64,000 bases of DNA from Lactobacillus sp. ESL0677 (GCF_029392875.1 NZ_CP113946.1:496001-560000), one strand, 5' to 3'. Positions 16,583-25,642 are shown, counted from the first letter of the stretch. The notes: generated by a model not told the origin, from the sequence alone. Made by a program: numbers and translations.

Positions 16583-16845
16583 TATAATAACATCTTGAAA
16601 AGCAGAGTAACTATTTGTGAGTCTCAAAAGAGAAGCGAAGTTATGGTGAAAGTCGTTAGACAAGTGGTAGTGAACATGGGCTTTGAATTGATGACTGCTG
16701 GCGATAGTTAGCTAGCAGCGGTGCTGCAGCCGTTAGCAATGCAAGCTATTGTTAGATAGCTAGTGAGGTTTGCCATGTAAATGGCAAACAAATTAAAGGT
16801 GGTAACACGAGCGCTCGTCCTTAAATTGGGACGGGTGCTTTTTTT
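16583..16845 (+). ncRNA. T-box riboswitch leader with intrinsic terminator
   Basis: After a TATAAT (16583-16588) the leader shows the T-box landmarks. Stem I is closed by AGCAG (16601-16605) and CTGCT (16695-16699), with AGTA (16606-16609) on the 5' side of the specifier loop. AGAGAAGCGAA and GGTGAAAG lie in the distal part. GTGAACATGGGCTTTGAA (from 16670) forms the 3' side with the specifier. The T-box proper is AAAGGTGGTAACACG (16795-16809). The terminator stem GCGCTCGTCC/GGGACGGGTGC ends in T7 (16839-16845). The specifier reads ATG (Met, 16676-16678) or CAT (His) in the alternative register. Uncharged tRNA should stabilise the antiterminator and turn on copies 3 and perhaps 4. Confidence 0.9.
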
Positions 16846-16870
16846 AATTGCCAAAATAGGAGGCATTTTG

Positions 16871-18055
16871 ATGAGCAAAACAATTTTTACCAATATTAAT
16901 TTATTTAATGGCAAAGACGATGAAATTAAGGCGGACAATTATCTGCTGGTAGATGATAAAACCGGCAAAATTATTCAAACAGGCACGGGACAATTACCGC
17001 AAGCTGATAAAACAGTTGACTTAGGAGGTAAGTATGTCATTCCTGGATTAATGAATTGCCACACGCATATTTTTATGGACCCGACAACTCCTGATGGTGG
17101 CTCAAGTGCAGGCGTTGTTCCGTCAACTGTTCGCGCCGTGCAACATTTGCATGACTTACTAAAATCAGGTGTTACGTATATTCGCGAGTGCGGCAGTACT
17201 TATAATATTGATATCGAGCTAGAAAAATTAATTAAGGCTGGTAAGTTAAGCAAGGTACCTGAAATTATGTCAGCAGGACATCCGTTTTCAATGACTGGTG
17301 GTCACGGTGATATGCCAAACTTTGGTCGCTTGGTTGACTCTCCTGATGAAATGCGCAAGGCTGTGCGGCAGGGAATTAAAGAAGGCGCTAAAGCGATTAA
17401 GGTGATGGCGACTGGTGGCGTCATGACAGAGAGTGATGCATTAGATCAACCCCAATTAAGTGAGGCTGAAATACACGTGGCAGTTGAGGAAGCGCACCAC
17501 AAGGGATTAATTGTTGCGGCCCACGCTGAAGGCAATCCAGGTATTTTGAATGCGATTAAGGCTGGTGTGGATTCAATTGAACATGGCTTTTACGTTAATG
17601 ATGAAGAAATTAAATTGATGTTGGAAAAGGGCACGTACTTAACGCCAACAATTGTTGGTGCTTGGGCCTTTATTGAGTATGCTCCCGGCAAGATTCCTGA
17701 CTGGGAAATGGCTAAAATCTCGGCAGCTTGGAAAGACTTGCGTGGCAATATTACTAAGGCAAAGAACGCTGGTGTCAAGATTACTTTGGGCACAGACGCC
17801 GGCACGCCATTTAATGACTTTACGATGACGCCGCAAGAATTGCCGTTACTAGTTGAGCAAGGTTTTACTAACTTTGAGGCCCTAGAGACAAGTTTGAATG
17901 ATGCCAAGCTTATGAAAATTGATGATGAATATGGAACTTTGGAAGCTGGTAAATATGCAGACTTTTTGGTTTTGGATAAAAATCCATTAACTGATATTAC
18001 AGCAGTTGTTCAGAAAGATAAGGCTGTCTATAAGAAGGGACTGCGCGCATATTAA
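16871..18055 (+). CDS. Metal-dependent amidohydrolase, copy 3 (T-box controlled)
   Basis: 394 residues from ATG 16871. That start is chosen because AGGAGG lies 8 bases upstream and the leader terminator ends at 16845. Motifs NCHTHIFMD, KAIKVMATGGVMT, VAAHAEGNPGI, SIEHGFYVND and LGTDAGTPFND are intact. It is followed by 87 bases and copy 4. Regulation by a tRNA-sensing T-box implies that the enzyme supplies, or acts on a derivative of, the matching amino acid. This fits a dipeptidase or N-acyl amino acid hydrolase better than a histidine-degradation imidazolonepropionase, since no other hut gene is present. Confidence 0.88.
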   Translation: MSKTIFTNINLFNGKDDEIKADNYLLVDDKTGKIIQTGTGQLPQADKTVDLGGKYVIPGLMNCHTHIFMDPTTPDGGSSAGVVPSTVRAVQHLHDLLKSGVTYIRECGSTYNIDIELEKLIKAGKLSKVPEIMSAGHPFSMTGGHGDMPNFGRLVDSPDEMRKAVRQGIKEGAKAIKVMATGGVMTESDALDQPQLSEAEIHVAVEEAHHKGLIVAAHAEGNPGILNAIKAGVDSIEHGFYVNDEEIKLMLEKGTYLTPTIVGAWAFIEYAPGKIPDWEMAKISAAWKDLRGNITKAKNAGVKITLGTDAGTPFNDFTMTPQELPLLVEQGFTNFEALETSLNDAKLMKIDDEYGTLEAGKYADFLVLDKNPLTDITAVVQKDKAVYKKGLRAY

Positions 18056-18110
18056 AGAAAAAATACGTTTTTGAATTGGAGTTGTTCTCGAGCTTAAAAG
18101 AGCATAAAAT

Positions 18111-18130
18111 GGTTTTATTTAATAAAACCA
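18111..18130 (+). promoter_or_regulatory. Short hairpin next to the copy-4 ribosome site
   Basis: GGTTTTAT and ATAAAACC pair around a 3-4 base loop and end 3 bases before AGGAG of the next gene. There is no T run, so it is unlikely to terminate; it could be an RNA processing or stabilising hairpin, or an operator. Confidence 0.35.
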
Positions 18131-18142
18131 AAGGAGAACATT

Positions 18143-19324
18143 ATGAAAGTTCTATACCAAAATTTAAATTTATTTGATGGTGAGCAAGATGGCATCCAAG
18201 AAAATTCTTGGTTGGAAGTTGATGAGCAAACGGGTAAAATCACGGCTTTGGGCAGTGGCGACGCGCCACAAGCTGATAAAGTGGTTGATTTACAAGGAAA
18301 GTACGTTATGCCAGGGCTGATTAATTGTCACGACCATATGGTGATGGACCCGACAGATCCGCGCGGCGTAACTGACTTTAACGTGGTGGAAACAACAGTT
18401 GATTCTGTTCAGCACCTGCACGAAATGCTGAAGTCTGGCGTTACCTATGTGCGTGAGTGCGGTTCAACTTTTGATATTGATTTAACAATCGCCAAGATGA
18501 TTAATGAAGGTAAAATCACTAATGTCCCTGAAGTAATGCCATCAGGGCGCCCATATTCGATGACTGGTGGTCACGGTGATATTCCCAACTTTGGCTATGT
18601 TGTTGATTCTCCTGATGAAATGCGCAAGGCAGTTCGTCAGGGGCTGAAGCGCGGTGCTAAGGTAATCAAGGTTATGGCGACTGGCGGCATCATGACTGAA
18701 CGTGATTTTATGGATGATCCTCAACTCAGTGTTGCCGAAATTAAAGCGGCAGTTGAAGAAGCACATCATAAAGGAATTACGGTTGCAGCTCATGCTGAAG
18801 GAATTGCAGGCATTATGAATGCAATTGAGGCCGGTGTAGATTCGATTGAACATGGCTTTTATGTCAATGATGAAGCCATTGATTTGATGCTAGAAAAGGG
18901 CACGTACCTGACGCCAACAATTATTGCAGCCTGGGCCTTTCCAGAATATGCAGTTGGAATTGCACCAGACTGGGAAATGAACAAGGCAAAGAAGGCATTA
19001 GCTGACTTGCGTAAGAATATTGCTCACGCCAAAGACCGCGGCGTCAAAATTGCGTTGGGTACAGATGCCGGGACAACTTTTAACGGCTTTTCTAAGACTC
19101 CTGTGGAATTACAATTACTAGCTGATGATGGTTTTAGCAATTTTGAAGCTTTGCAAACTAGTGTCAATTCCGCCAAACTTATGAAAATTGATGACGAGTA
19201 TGGCACGCTTGCAGTTGGTAAATACGCTGACTTTTTGGTTTTGGATGCTGACCCACTGGCAGATATTAAAGCAGTTGCTCAGGAAGATAAGGCTGTTTAT
19301 AAAAAAGGCCGGCGAGCATACTAA
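18143..19324 (+). CDS. Metal-dependent amidohydrolase, copy 4
   Basis: 393 residues. Motifs NCHDHMVMD, KVIKVMATGGIMT, VAAHAEGIAGI, SIEHGFYVND and LGTDAGTTFNG are all present. The strand-8 loop differs slightly from copies 2 and 3 (TTFNG against TPFND), which may tune substrate choice. AAAGGAG precedes the ATG. The gene is followed by a strong terminator at 19397-19430. Probably cotranscribed with copy 3 under the T-box, although an internal promoter in the 87-base gap cannot be excluded. Confidence 0.88.
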   Translation: MKVLYQNLNLFDGEQDGIQENSWLEVDEQTGKITALGSGDAPQADKVVDLQGKYVMPGLINCHDHMVMDPTDPRGVTDFNVVETTVDSVQHLHEMLKSGVTYVRECGSTFDIDLTIAKMINEGKITNVPEVMPSGRPYSMTGGHGDIPNFGYVVDSPDEMRKAVRQGLKRGAKVIKVMATGGIMTERDFMDDPQLSVAEIKAAVEEAHHKGITVAAHAEGIAGIMNAIEAGVDSIEHGFYVNDEAIDLMLEKGTYLTPTIIAAWAFPEYAVGIAPDWEMNKAKKALADLRKNIAHAKDRGVKIALGTDAGTTFNGFSKTPVELQLLADDGFSNFEALQTSVNSAKLMKIDDEYGTLAVGKYADFLVLDADPLADIKAVAQEDKAVYKKGRRAY

Positions 19325-19396
19325 ATTTAATTCAAAAACTATGTCTATCCCTCTTGCTTTTTTAGCAGATAGCTTCATAATTGAAACAAGAAAAAT

Positions 19397-19430
19397 AAGT
19401 CCCTATCACTGCAACGTGGTAGGACTTTTT
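19397..19430 (+). terminator. Terminator after the amidohydrolase array
   Basis: AAGTCCCTATCAC and GTGGTAGGACTT pair around a 6-base loop, followed by a run of five T. Confidence 0.85.
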
Positions 19431-19456
19431 GTGTGATTTAATTTTGAGGAGCAAGA

Positions 19457-20923
19457 ATGACTAAAAAGCAGATTAAATATGTCACGCTGGCGCTGATGCT
19501 TGGCAATATTATGTCGGGGCTGGATGGTACGGTGATTAACACCGCGATTCCAGCAATTGTTGCCGCCTTGCATGGGATTCAGTTTATGGGGTGGATTGTT
19601 GCCATCTTTTTATTAGGGATGTCGATTTCGATTCCCTTATGGACTAAAATCGGTGAGAAAATCACTAATAAGTTAGCTTTTGAAATATCATTAGTGCTGT
19701 TCATTATCGGCTCTATTTTTGAAGGCTTGGCACCAAATATCTTCTTCTTTTTAGTTGCGCGTTTGGTCATGGGCATTGGTGCCGGTGGCATGGGGTCCTT
19801 ACCCTACATTATTGTTGGTTATATTTATCCAAATATTAAAACGCGGACGCGGATTTTAGGCTATTTAACCGCAAGTTTCAACGTTGCTGCGATTATGGGG
19901 CCGCTAGTTGGTGGTACCATTATTGATACAATGTCATGGCACTGGGTCTTTTACCTGAATGTACCAATTGGAATTATTGCGGTTATTTTGAGCATGTTAT
20001 ACTTCCGGCCGATAACGCCAAAATCTACCCGTAAGTTTGATTTTTCTGGTGCATTATTACTGGCACTAGGCTTATTAACGTTTTTAATGGGGATTCAGCT
20101 CCTAGGTTTGACCAGTAATTTAATTGTTGCAGTATTGGTTGCAATTAGTTTGATTTTTATTGGCGGTTTTTTATGGCGAGAAAAGCGGGCTACCAACCCA
20201 ATTATTCCTCTAGAGATTTTCAAAAATAAGGCGTTAAATGGTGACTTTTTACTTTTTGCGTTTACTTGGGGGGCATATTTAGCTGTCAATACTTATTTAC
20301 CAATGTGGGCTCAGGCTCTCTTAGGGACTACGGCACTTGTTGGTGGCGTGACCTTGGTGCCGAACTCAATTGTTGACATTACGGCTTCGCAAAGTGTTTC
20401 CTTTATTAGTGACCGAGTGCGGACGTTTACGCTGGTACTAATTGGGATTATTAGCATCATGATTTCAGTTGGCGGGATGTTTTTGGCTGACTTGCAAACA
20501 CCGCTGCTATGGTTGACCTTTGTTTGTGCGTTCTCTGGGATTGGTGTCGGCTTTATCTTTGTCGCACTGCAAGTTAAAGTGCAGGTAGATGCGGGGATGA
20601 CCAACATGGCAACAGCAACGTCTACTTCTTATTTAATTAGAATTTTGGCACAAACAGTAATGTCAGCTGTGTACGGCGTTATTATGAATATGGCTTTGGC
20701 ACGTGGCGTCCAGCAGGATAGCGGTATTACGATGCACATGATGAACGAGTTAAGTGATGCTAAAACAGCAAAATTGTTGCCGGCAAGACTACTGCCGACG
20801 ATGCGGACGATTTTCCATACAGGTATTAAAGAAATTATGCTGGTGTCATTGCTGTTACTGGTTATTGCGTTTGGTCTGAACTTTTACTTCAATTGGCATA
20901 CTGATGTGCAAAAGTCATTTTAG
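19457..20923 (+). CDS. DHA2-family MFS drug/H+ antiporter (14 helices)
   Basis: 488 residues with about 14 hydrophobic segments, the size of EmrB/QacA-type pumps. LDGTVINTAIPAI in helix 1 is motif D1 of that family. LVMGIGAGGMGSL and GPLVGGTIIDTMSWHWVFY are motif C and the following conserved helix-6 entry. It exports small hydrophobic compounds in exchange for protons. TGAGGAG lies 8 bases before the ATG. It stands alone between the array terminator and an AT-rich gap, so its link to the amidohydrolases is positional only. Substrate unknown. Confidence 0.9.
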   Translation: MTKKQIKYVTLALMLGNIMSGLDGTVINTAIPAIVAALHGIQFMGWIVAIFLLGMSISIPLWTKIGEKITNKLAFEISLVLFIIGSIFEGLAPNIFFFLVARLVMGIGAGGMGSLPYIIVGYIYPNIKTRTRILGYLTASFNVAAIMGPLVGGTIIDTMSWHWVFYLNVPIGIIAVILSMLYFRPITPKSTRKFDFSGALLLALGLLTFLMGIQLLGLTSNLIVAVLVAISLIFIGGFLWREKRATNPIIPLEIFKNKALNGDFLLFAFTWGAYLAVNTYLPMWAQALLGTTALVGGVTLVPNSIVDITASQSVSFISDRVRTFTLVLIGIISIMISVGGMFLADLQTPLLWLTFVCAFSGIGVGFIFVALQVKVQVDAGMTNMATATSTSYLIRILAQTVMSAVYGVIMNMALARGVQQDSGITMHMMNELSDAKTAKLLPARLLPTMRTIFHTGIKEIMLVSLLLLVIAFGLNFYFNWHTDVQKSF

Positions 20924-21045
20924 GTTAATAAACAAAAATAAATTTAATATAGATTTAAATAAATTATAAAATAAAACTTTAATTCTTTGCTAATGTTAGT
21001 TAAAATATAAGCAAAGATTTTTTGTTTAAAGGAGGATTCATCCTA

Positions 21046-22047
21046 ATGAAAGTTTTACTATATAATATGACGCCTGAGCAAATGGTTTACGTTGATAAAT
21101 GGCGCAAAAATCATCCTGAAGACGATTTGAAAACAAGCGAGGAGATTTTGGATGCGTCAACAGTTGACATGGCCAAGGGCTTTGATTGTGTCAGTATGAT
21201 GCAAGTTGTCGATATTGACCAAGAAGTAGTCTATAAGAAATTAGCTTCTTTTGGCATTAAACAGTTGGCCTTGCGGTCAGTGGGCTACAATATTATTAAC
21301 TGGGACTATGTCCACAAATATAACTTGTTTGTCACTAACACACCGGCATACTCACCAAGAGCTGTTGCTGAAAACACGCTGACTTCTGCCATGTATTTGC
21401 TTCGTAACTGGGGTCAAATCCTTCAAAATGAAAAGCGCGACCTGAACTTTGTTCGTGAAGAAAACCTGATGAGCGACGAAATCTACAATAAGACAGTCGG
21501 AATTATCGGTCTAGGTCGAATTGGTACGGCAACTGCTGAAATTTTCAGTGCCTTGGGCGCTAGAGTTATCGGTAATGATTTAATTGAAAACCCAGCTAAC
21601 GAGGCTTTCTTGGAATACACTGACTTTGACACAGTTATTAAGGAATCAGATATTCTGACTTTGCATACGCCACTTGACCCGTCAATTGTTAATATGATTA
21701 GTGCCGAGCAATTTAAGCAAATGAAGGACACGGCAATTATTATTAATGATGCCCGTGGGCCACTCATTAACACTGAAGACCTAGTAGATGCTTTAAAGAA
21801 TCATGAAATTGCCGGTGCTGCCTTGGATGTTTTGACAGAAGAAAATGATTTCTTTATGAAGAAATTTGATGATATTTCTGAATTGCCAAAGACTTACCAA
21901 GAATTAGCCAAGATGCCAAATGTTGTCATTACACCGCACTCAGCTTACTATACTAAGACGTCAGTTAAGAACATGATTGAGCACAGTATGACCGATATTA
22001 AGCGGGTTTTGAATGGTCAAAAGCCAGTTTATCTTGTTGAAATGTAA
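21046..22047 (+). CDS. D-2-hydroxyacid dehydrogenase (D-2-hydroxyisocaproate / D-lactate dehydrogenase family)
   Basis: 333 residues, the size of lactobacillar D-2-hydroxyisocaproate dehydrogenase. The NAD-binding motif is IIGLGRIGTATAEIF, and catalytic segments are INDARGPLINTEDL (Arg), ALDVLTEEND (Glu) and TPHSAYYT (His). The N-terminal MKVLLYNMTPEQM and TPAYSPRAVAE fit that family. It reduces branched or aromatic 2-oxo acids (or pyruvate) to D-hydroxy acids with NADH. I chose ATG 21046 because AAAGGAGG lies 10 bases upstream; an earlier in-frame start would be within the ribosome site. Monocistronic, with its own terminator. Substrate class is inferred. Confidence 0.88.
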   Translation: MKVLLYNMTPEQMVYVDKWRKNHPEDDLKTSEEILDASTVDMAKGFDCVSMMQVVDIDQEVVYKKLASFGIKQLALRSVGYNIINWDYVHKYNLFVTNTPAYSPRAVAENTLTSAMYLLRNWGQILQNEKRDLNFVREENLMSDEIYNKTVGIIGLGRIGTATAEIFSALGARVIGNDLIENPANEAFLEYTDFDTVIKESDILTLHTPLDPSIVNMISAEQFKQMKDTAIIINDARGPLINTEDLVDALKNHEIAGAALDVLTEENDFFMKKFDDISELPKTYQELAKMPNVVITPHSAYYTKTSVKNMIEHSMTDIKRVLNGQKPVYLVEM

Positions 22048-22064
22048 TTGAGAATTTTAAACTA

Positions 22065-22104
22065 AATAAGCGATTAACTTTTTTAAGTTAGTCGCTTATT
22101 TTTT
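22065..22104 (+). terminator. Terminator after the D-hydroxyacid dehydrogenase
   Basis: AATAAGCGATTAACTT and AAGTTAGTCGCTTATT pair around four T, followed by a T run. Confidence 0.88.
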
Positions 22105-22191
22105 GAGGTAAAATTATCAAAATTTTGTTTGTTCGCTTATAATTAGAGTGTTGGTATAATTGATGTCGTTGTGGTAATAATGGAGAATTAA

Positions 22192-22902
22192 ATGAAGCGA
22201 TTTCATCACAAGTATACACTACCGGCGATTTTGCTGATGCTGGCAATTGCGATTACGCTTTTGTTTAATGGGTTATTTAATTTGAAAAGGCAGACGACAT
22301 TGCCGCCAGATGCTAATTCAAATGCAATTGGTGTGGAACTTAATCAGAGTTATGGTTACGTTGCAATGCATGAATTGCAGGCAAATGGAATTTCATTTGT
22401 CTATTTACGCAGCACGCAGGGGCGGTCATTTTTTGATGACGACTACTTGGCTTATCGCGATCAAATTTTGGGGACCAAGTTAGCTTTTGGCACAAGTGTG
22501 GCGTATAGTGATGAGTCGACACCCCAGCAGCATTATACTTATTTTATGAAAAAAGTCGGCTTAAACACAGGCAGTTTGCCGATTATGGTTGTGCCAGCGG
22601 TAAGTGAACGGCGATTGGTCTATATTAAACAGATGGCGCAATTCACGCAATTACTGCTTAACATTGGTAAGCGTGTAATGGTTGACTTGCCGATTAAGTA
22701 CAAAAAGTATTTTCCAGCTGGCGTCTCGTTTATTATAACTAGCAAACGCGAGCCGAATAAACTCCAATATACTTTTTGGCGGTACACGACTAATGGTCGC
22801 GTTAAAAATGTCCGCGAGTTGGAAGACGGTGGTGTTACCATGTTGGCTTATAACGGCACGGTAACACAATATAAACAGAAATATGGGCAGTTAATACAAT
22901 AA
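22192..22902 (+). CDS. Membrane-anchored GH25-like (lysozyme-fold) protein, probably inactive
   Basis: 236 residues. One N-terminal membrane segment (~10-28) is followed by a domain that tracks glycosyl hydrolase family 25. GVELNQSYGYVAMHEL corresponds to the GIDVSxxQG strand and ISFVYLRSTQGRSFFDDDY to the FxxxKATEGxxxxD strand. The usual DxE catalytic pair is not seen; the corresponding strand reads VMVDLPIKY, and the first Asp is Glu. So it may bind rather than cleave peptidoglycan. The stop overlaps the helicase start by one base. Conserved coupling of such a protein with an RNA helicase is odd. Confidence 0.65.
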   Translation: MKRFHHKYTLPAILLMLAIAITLLFNGLFNLKRQTTLPPDANSNAIGVELNQSYGYVAMHELQANGISFVYLRSTQGRSFFDDDYLAYRDQILGTKLAFGTSVAYSDESTPQQHYTYFMKKVGLNTGSLPIMVVPAVSERRLVYIKQMAQFTQLLLNIGKRVMVDLPIKYKKYFPAGVSFIITSKREPNKLQYTFWRYTTNGRVKNVRELEDGGVTMLAYNGTVTQYKQKYGQLIQ

Positions 22903-24137
22903 TGAAGCAAGAATTTGAAGCAGTTTTAAATAAATTGGGTTTGAAACAGCCAACGTTAATTCAAAAAGAGACACGTGACGCGATTTTAAACGGAGCTAGT
23001 GTAGTGGCATTAGCTAAAACAGGAACGGGTAAAACGCTGGCTTATGCGTTGCCAGCTTTAGAGCGCGTTAAGCAAGGAATGCCCAACAGTTTAGTAATTA
23101 TCGCACCAACGACCGAATTGGCCGTGCAGATTCGCCATGCGATTAATCCTTTTGTCCATGCTTTAGGCTTAAAGGGAGTTAGCTTAGTTGGTGCTGGCAA
23201 CCGGCAGCGTCAGGAAGATAATCTAAAGAAGAAACACCCAGAAGTTGTTGTCGCAACTCCGGGTCGCTTTTTTGATTTCTTTTCCAGTAATCGCATTAAG
23301 GTAGAACAGATTAAGGCGCTGGTAATTGATGAGGCAGATGATATTTTAGAGTTTAGTAAGATGGAACTGCTTAGCTCGTTAGGGCAAAACATGACCGCTG
23401 ATGCACAAATTTTGCTATTTGGCGCAACGGAATCGGAAATCACGCAAAAAGCCGAAGAAATTTTTGGACGGACATTTTTGTTGATTGATGTGCGCAGTCA
23501 GCAGGAGACGGCCGTTAAAAACTATTTCTTGCAAATTGATAATGCGCATAAGATTGACTTTGTGCAGCGGCTGACACGGCTAGATCACTTCAAGGGAATT
23601 TTGTTCTTTGATTCTAACCAGACGATGATGCGTTTTGCCGGAATTTTTGCTCATACCAAAACTAAATTTACGTTATTGGCAAATGAGTTTGGCAAGGAAA
23701 AGCGTGAACAAGCGCTCCATGATTTAAGAGTTGGTAAAACCAAATTGCTGCTGGCAACTGATTTGGCCGCTCGCGGATTGGATATTCCTGGCGTAACTTA
23801 TGTTATTAACTTTGACATTCCTAGTGAAATCAATACATATTTACACCGCGCTGGTCGAACGGGCCGCATGGGAGCTAACGGCTATGTGGTAACTCTTGGT
23901 GACGATCATGATTTTCGCGATTTGAAGAAACTCTTGGGTGCTGACACCACTTTAGAACGCGTTTACTTTGCCGGCTTCAAGTTGGTAACGCAATTGCCAC
24001 GCAAGAAAAAGGCTAAAAAGGCAGTTACTGCAGAAGCTACTGCGTCAGCACCAATTAAAAAGAAAAAGCATAAAAAACATCAAAATAAAAATAAGGGTTA
24101 TCACCCACATTATTTAAAGCAGAAGGGGAAACAATGA
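22902..24137 (+). CDS. DEAD-box ATP-dependent RNA helicase
   Basis: 411 residues. Motifs in order are the Q-motif region LKQPTLIQKETRDAIL, AKTGTGKTL (I), PTTELA (Ia), TPGR (Ib), DEADDIL (II), GATESE (III, GAT in place of SAT), ATDLAARGLDIPG (V) and HRAGRTGRMG (VI). A Lys-rich tail (~370-411) probably binds RNA. Such small helicases (CshB-like) unwind rRNA or mRNA structures, mainly in the cold. Overlaps both neighbours (1 base upstream, 4 bases downstream), so the three genes form one operon. Confidence 0.92.
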   Translation: MKQEFEAVLNKLGLKQPTLIQKETRDAILNGASVVALAKTGTGKTLAYALPALERVKQGMPNSLVIIAPTTELAVQIRHAINPFVHALGLKGVSLVGAGNRQRQEDNLKKKHPEVVVATPGRFFDFFSSNRIKVEQIKALVIDEADDILEFSKMELLSSLGQNMTADAQILLFGATESEITQKAEEIFGRTFLLIDVRSQQETAVKNYFLQIDNAHKIDFVQRLTRLDHFKGILFFDSNQTMMRFAGIFAHTKTKFTLLANEFGKEKREQALHDLRVGKTKLLLATDLAARGLDIPGVTYVINFDIPSEINTYLHRAGRTGRMGANGYVVTLGDDHDFRDLKKLLGADTTLERVYFAGFKLVTQLPRKKKAKKAVTAEATASAPIKKKKHKKHQNKNKGYHPHYLKQKGKQ

Positions 24138-25462
24138 GTCGATTAGTAGCTTGGCTGGAAGACTATGTGCTGCCAGTAGCTAATAAAATTGGGCAAGTGG
24201 GTTGGCTTGTGGCGTTGCGGGATGCGTTTATCTCCGTCATGCCAATTACCATTGCGGGTTCGGCCGCCGTTTTAATAAAAAGCTTGATTGCAGTAGCTAA
24301 AACCAATCTAGGTTGGAAGACTTTTGCATGGACAATGCAGCCACTGGCGTTAATGTGTAATGTGGTTTGGCGCGGGACATTTGCTTTATTTGCGCTCTTT
24401 TTAGCATTGTCACTAGGTTATCATTTTGCCAAAATCTTAGAGGTTGATCCACTTGCTGGTGCCGTAGTTTCATTGTCGTCTTTAGCAATGAGCATTGCCA
24501 ATTTGACGAAAGTCCAAGTTGCAGGTCATGAAGTCGTGATGCAACATGCATTTGACATTGAGCAGTTTTCAACTACTGGTATTTTTACGGCAATTTTGTT
24601 TGGTACGATTGGCGTTTTAATTTATGCGTTTTGTGTTAAAGCGCGTATTATGATTCATTTGTCGGCTAATCTACCTTATGCGGAACGACGTGCTTTTGAC
24701 TCATTGGTACCGGCAACGATTGCAATTTTTGTGGTTGGTGCAATTAATTTTATTTTTCAAGCAGTAACCGGTACTTTCTTTGGTAATTGGTTATTACATA
24801 CAATCCAGTGGCCGTTAGTTAAGATGGGACAAGGCTTCGGCATGGTGATGCTCGTAACCTTGCTTGTTCAAATCTTTTGGTTCTTTGGGATTAATGGCTT
24901 AAGCGTGATGGCGCCAATGCTAGATTCGATTTGGCTGACGGCGCAGAATGTTAATATTACGGCTGTGCGTAATGGTAAGCCTGCACCACTATTGTGGGTT
25001 CGCGGTTCGTTTGACGTGTTTGCCTGGTTTGGCGGTGCCGGTGGCACATTAATGCTGATAGTCGCAATTTTGCTTTTTTCCAAACGCAGCGACTACCGGA
25101 CAATTGCCAAAGTGGCATTAGCACCGGCAATTTTTAATATTAATGAGCCAGTCGTACTGGGACTGCCGGTGGTTCTTAATCCTGTGTACTTTATCCCGTT
25201 TATCGTGGCGCCACTAGTTAATGTTGCCTTTTCTTATGGGGTAAGCATGATCGGCTTGGTTAATCCTGTCCAAGCGGCTGTGCCGGGGATTTTACCGCCG
25301 ATTATTGGGCCGTTTTTAGCCTGCAACTATGATTGGCGCGCCGTGGTCTTGTGCATTGTTAACATGCTGATTGCCTTGGCAATTTGGACCCCATTCGTGT
25401 TTGCAGCAGATAAATTGGCCGATGCCAACAGTCCGCGACCATATTATACAAGGCAATATTAA
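24134..25462 (+). CDS. PTS EIIC component, cellobiose/lactose (CelB-like) family
   Basis: 442 residues with about 10 membrane helices. Family segments are RDAFISVMPITIAGS at the N-terminus, WFFGINGLSVMAPML, and NEPVVLGLPVVLNPVYFIPF, the conserved substrate loop of EIIC proteins of the lactose/cellobiose/diacetylchitobiose type. It imports and phosphorylates a sugar together with EIIA and EIIB subunits, neither of which is nearby, so it must borrow them. The start overlaps the helicase stop (ATGA). Confidence 0.9.
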   Translation: MSRLVAWLEDYVLPVANKIGQVGWLVALRDAFISVMPITIAGSAAVLIKSLIAVAKTNLGWKTFAWTMQPLALMCNVVWRGTFALFALFLALSLGYHFAKILEVDPLAGAVVSLSSLAMSIANLTKVQVAGHEVVMQHAFDIEQFSTTGIFTAILFGTIGVLIYAFCVKARIMIHLSANLPYAERRAFDSLVPATIAIFVVGAINFIFQAVTGTFFGNWLLHTIQWPLVKMGQGFGMVMLVTLLVQIFWFFGINGLSVMAPMLDSIWLTAQNVNITAVRNGKPAPLLWVRGSFDVFAWFGGAGGTLMLIVAILLFSKRSDYRTIAKVALAPAIFNINEPVVLGLPVVLNPVYFIPFIVAPLVNVAFSYGVSMIGLVNPVQAAVPGILPPIIGPFLACNYDWRAVVLCIVNMLIALAIWTPFVFAADKLADANSPRPYYTRQY

Positions 25463-25474
25463 TTACTAAAAAAA

Positions 25475-25504
25475 TTGGCTTTTATCACGTAAATTTGGTA
25501 AAGT
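25475..25504 (+). promoter_or_regulatory. tRNA promoter
   Basis: TTGGCT (25475-25480) and TAAAGT (25499-25504) with 18-base spacing, ending 11 bases before the tRNA. Confidence 0.5.
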
Positions 25505-25515
25505 TAATTTTGTAC

Positions 25516-25588
25516 GGCCCCGTAGTTCATCTGGATAGAACAATGGTCTCCTAAACCGTAGAGGTGAGTTCGAATCTCACCGGGGTCA
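25516..25588 (+). tRNA. tRNA-Arg (anticodon CCT)
   Basis: 73 bases fold into a full cloverleaf. The acceptor stem is GGCCCCG/CGGGGTC with discriminator A. The anticodon loop CTCCTAA carries CCT in the 34-36 position, reading AGG. The T-arm is GTGAG TTCGAAT CTCAC. CCA is not encoded. Confidence 0.96.
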
Positions 25589-25610
25589 TTGAAGTATGGC
25601 GGTAAAGTGA

Positions 25611-25642
25611 AAAGGCTGTGGTTATTGACCGCAGCCTTTTTA
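25611..25642 (+). terminator. Terminator after tRNA-Arg
   Basis: AGGCTGTGGT and ACCGCAGCCT pair around a 5-base loop, followed by T5. Confidence 0.88.

Noticed and set aside
15351..19324. Histidine-degradation (hut) imidazolonepropionase genes
   Set aside because: No hutH, hutU or hutG neighbours, and four copies; the superfamily motifs are shared with dipeptidases.
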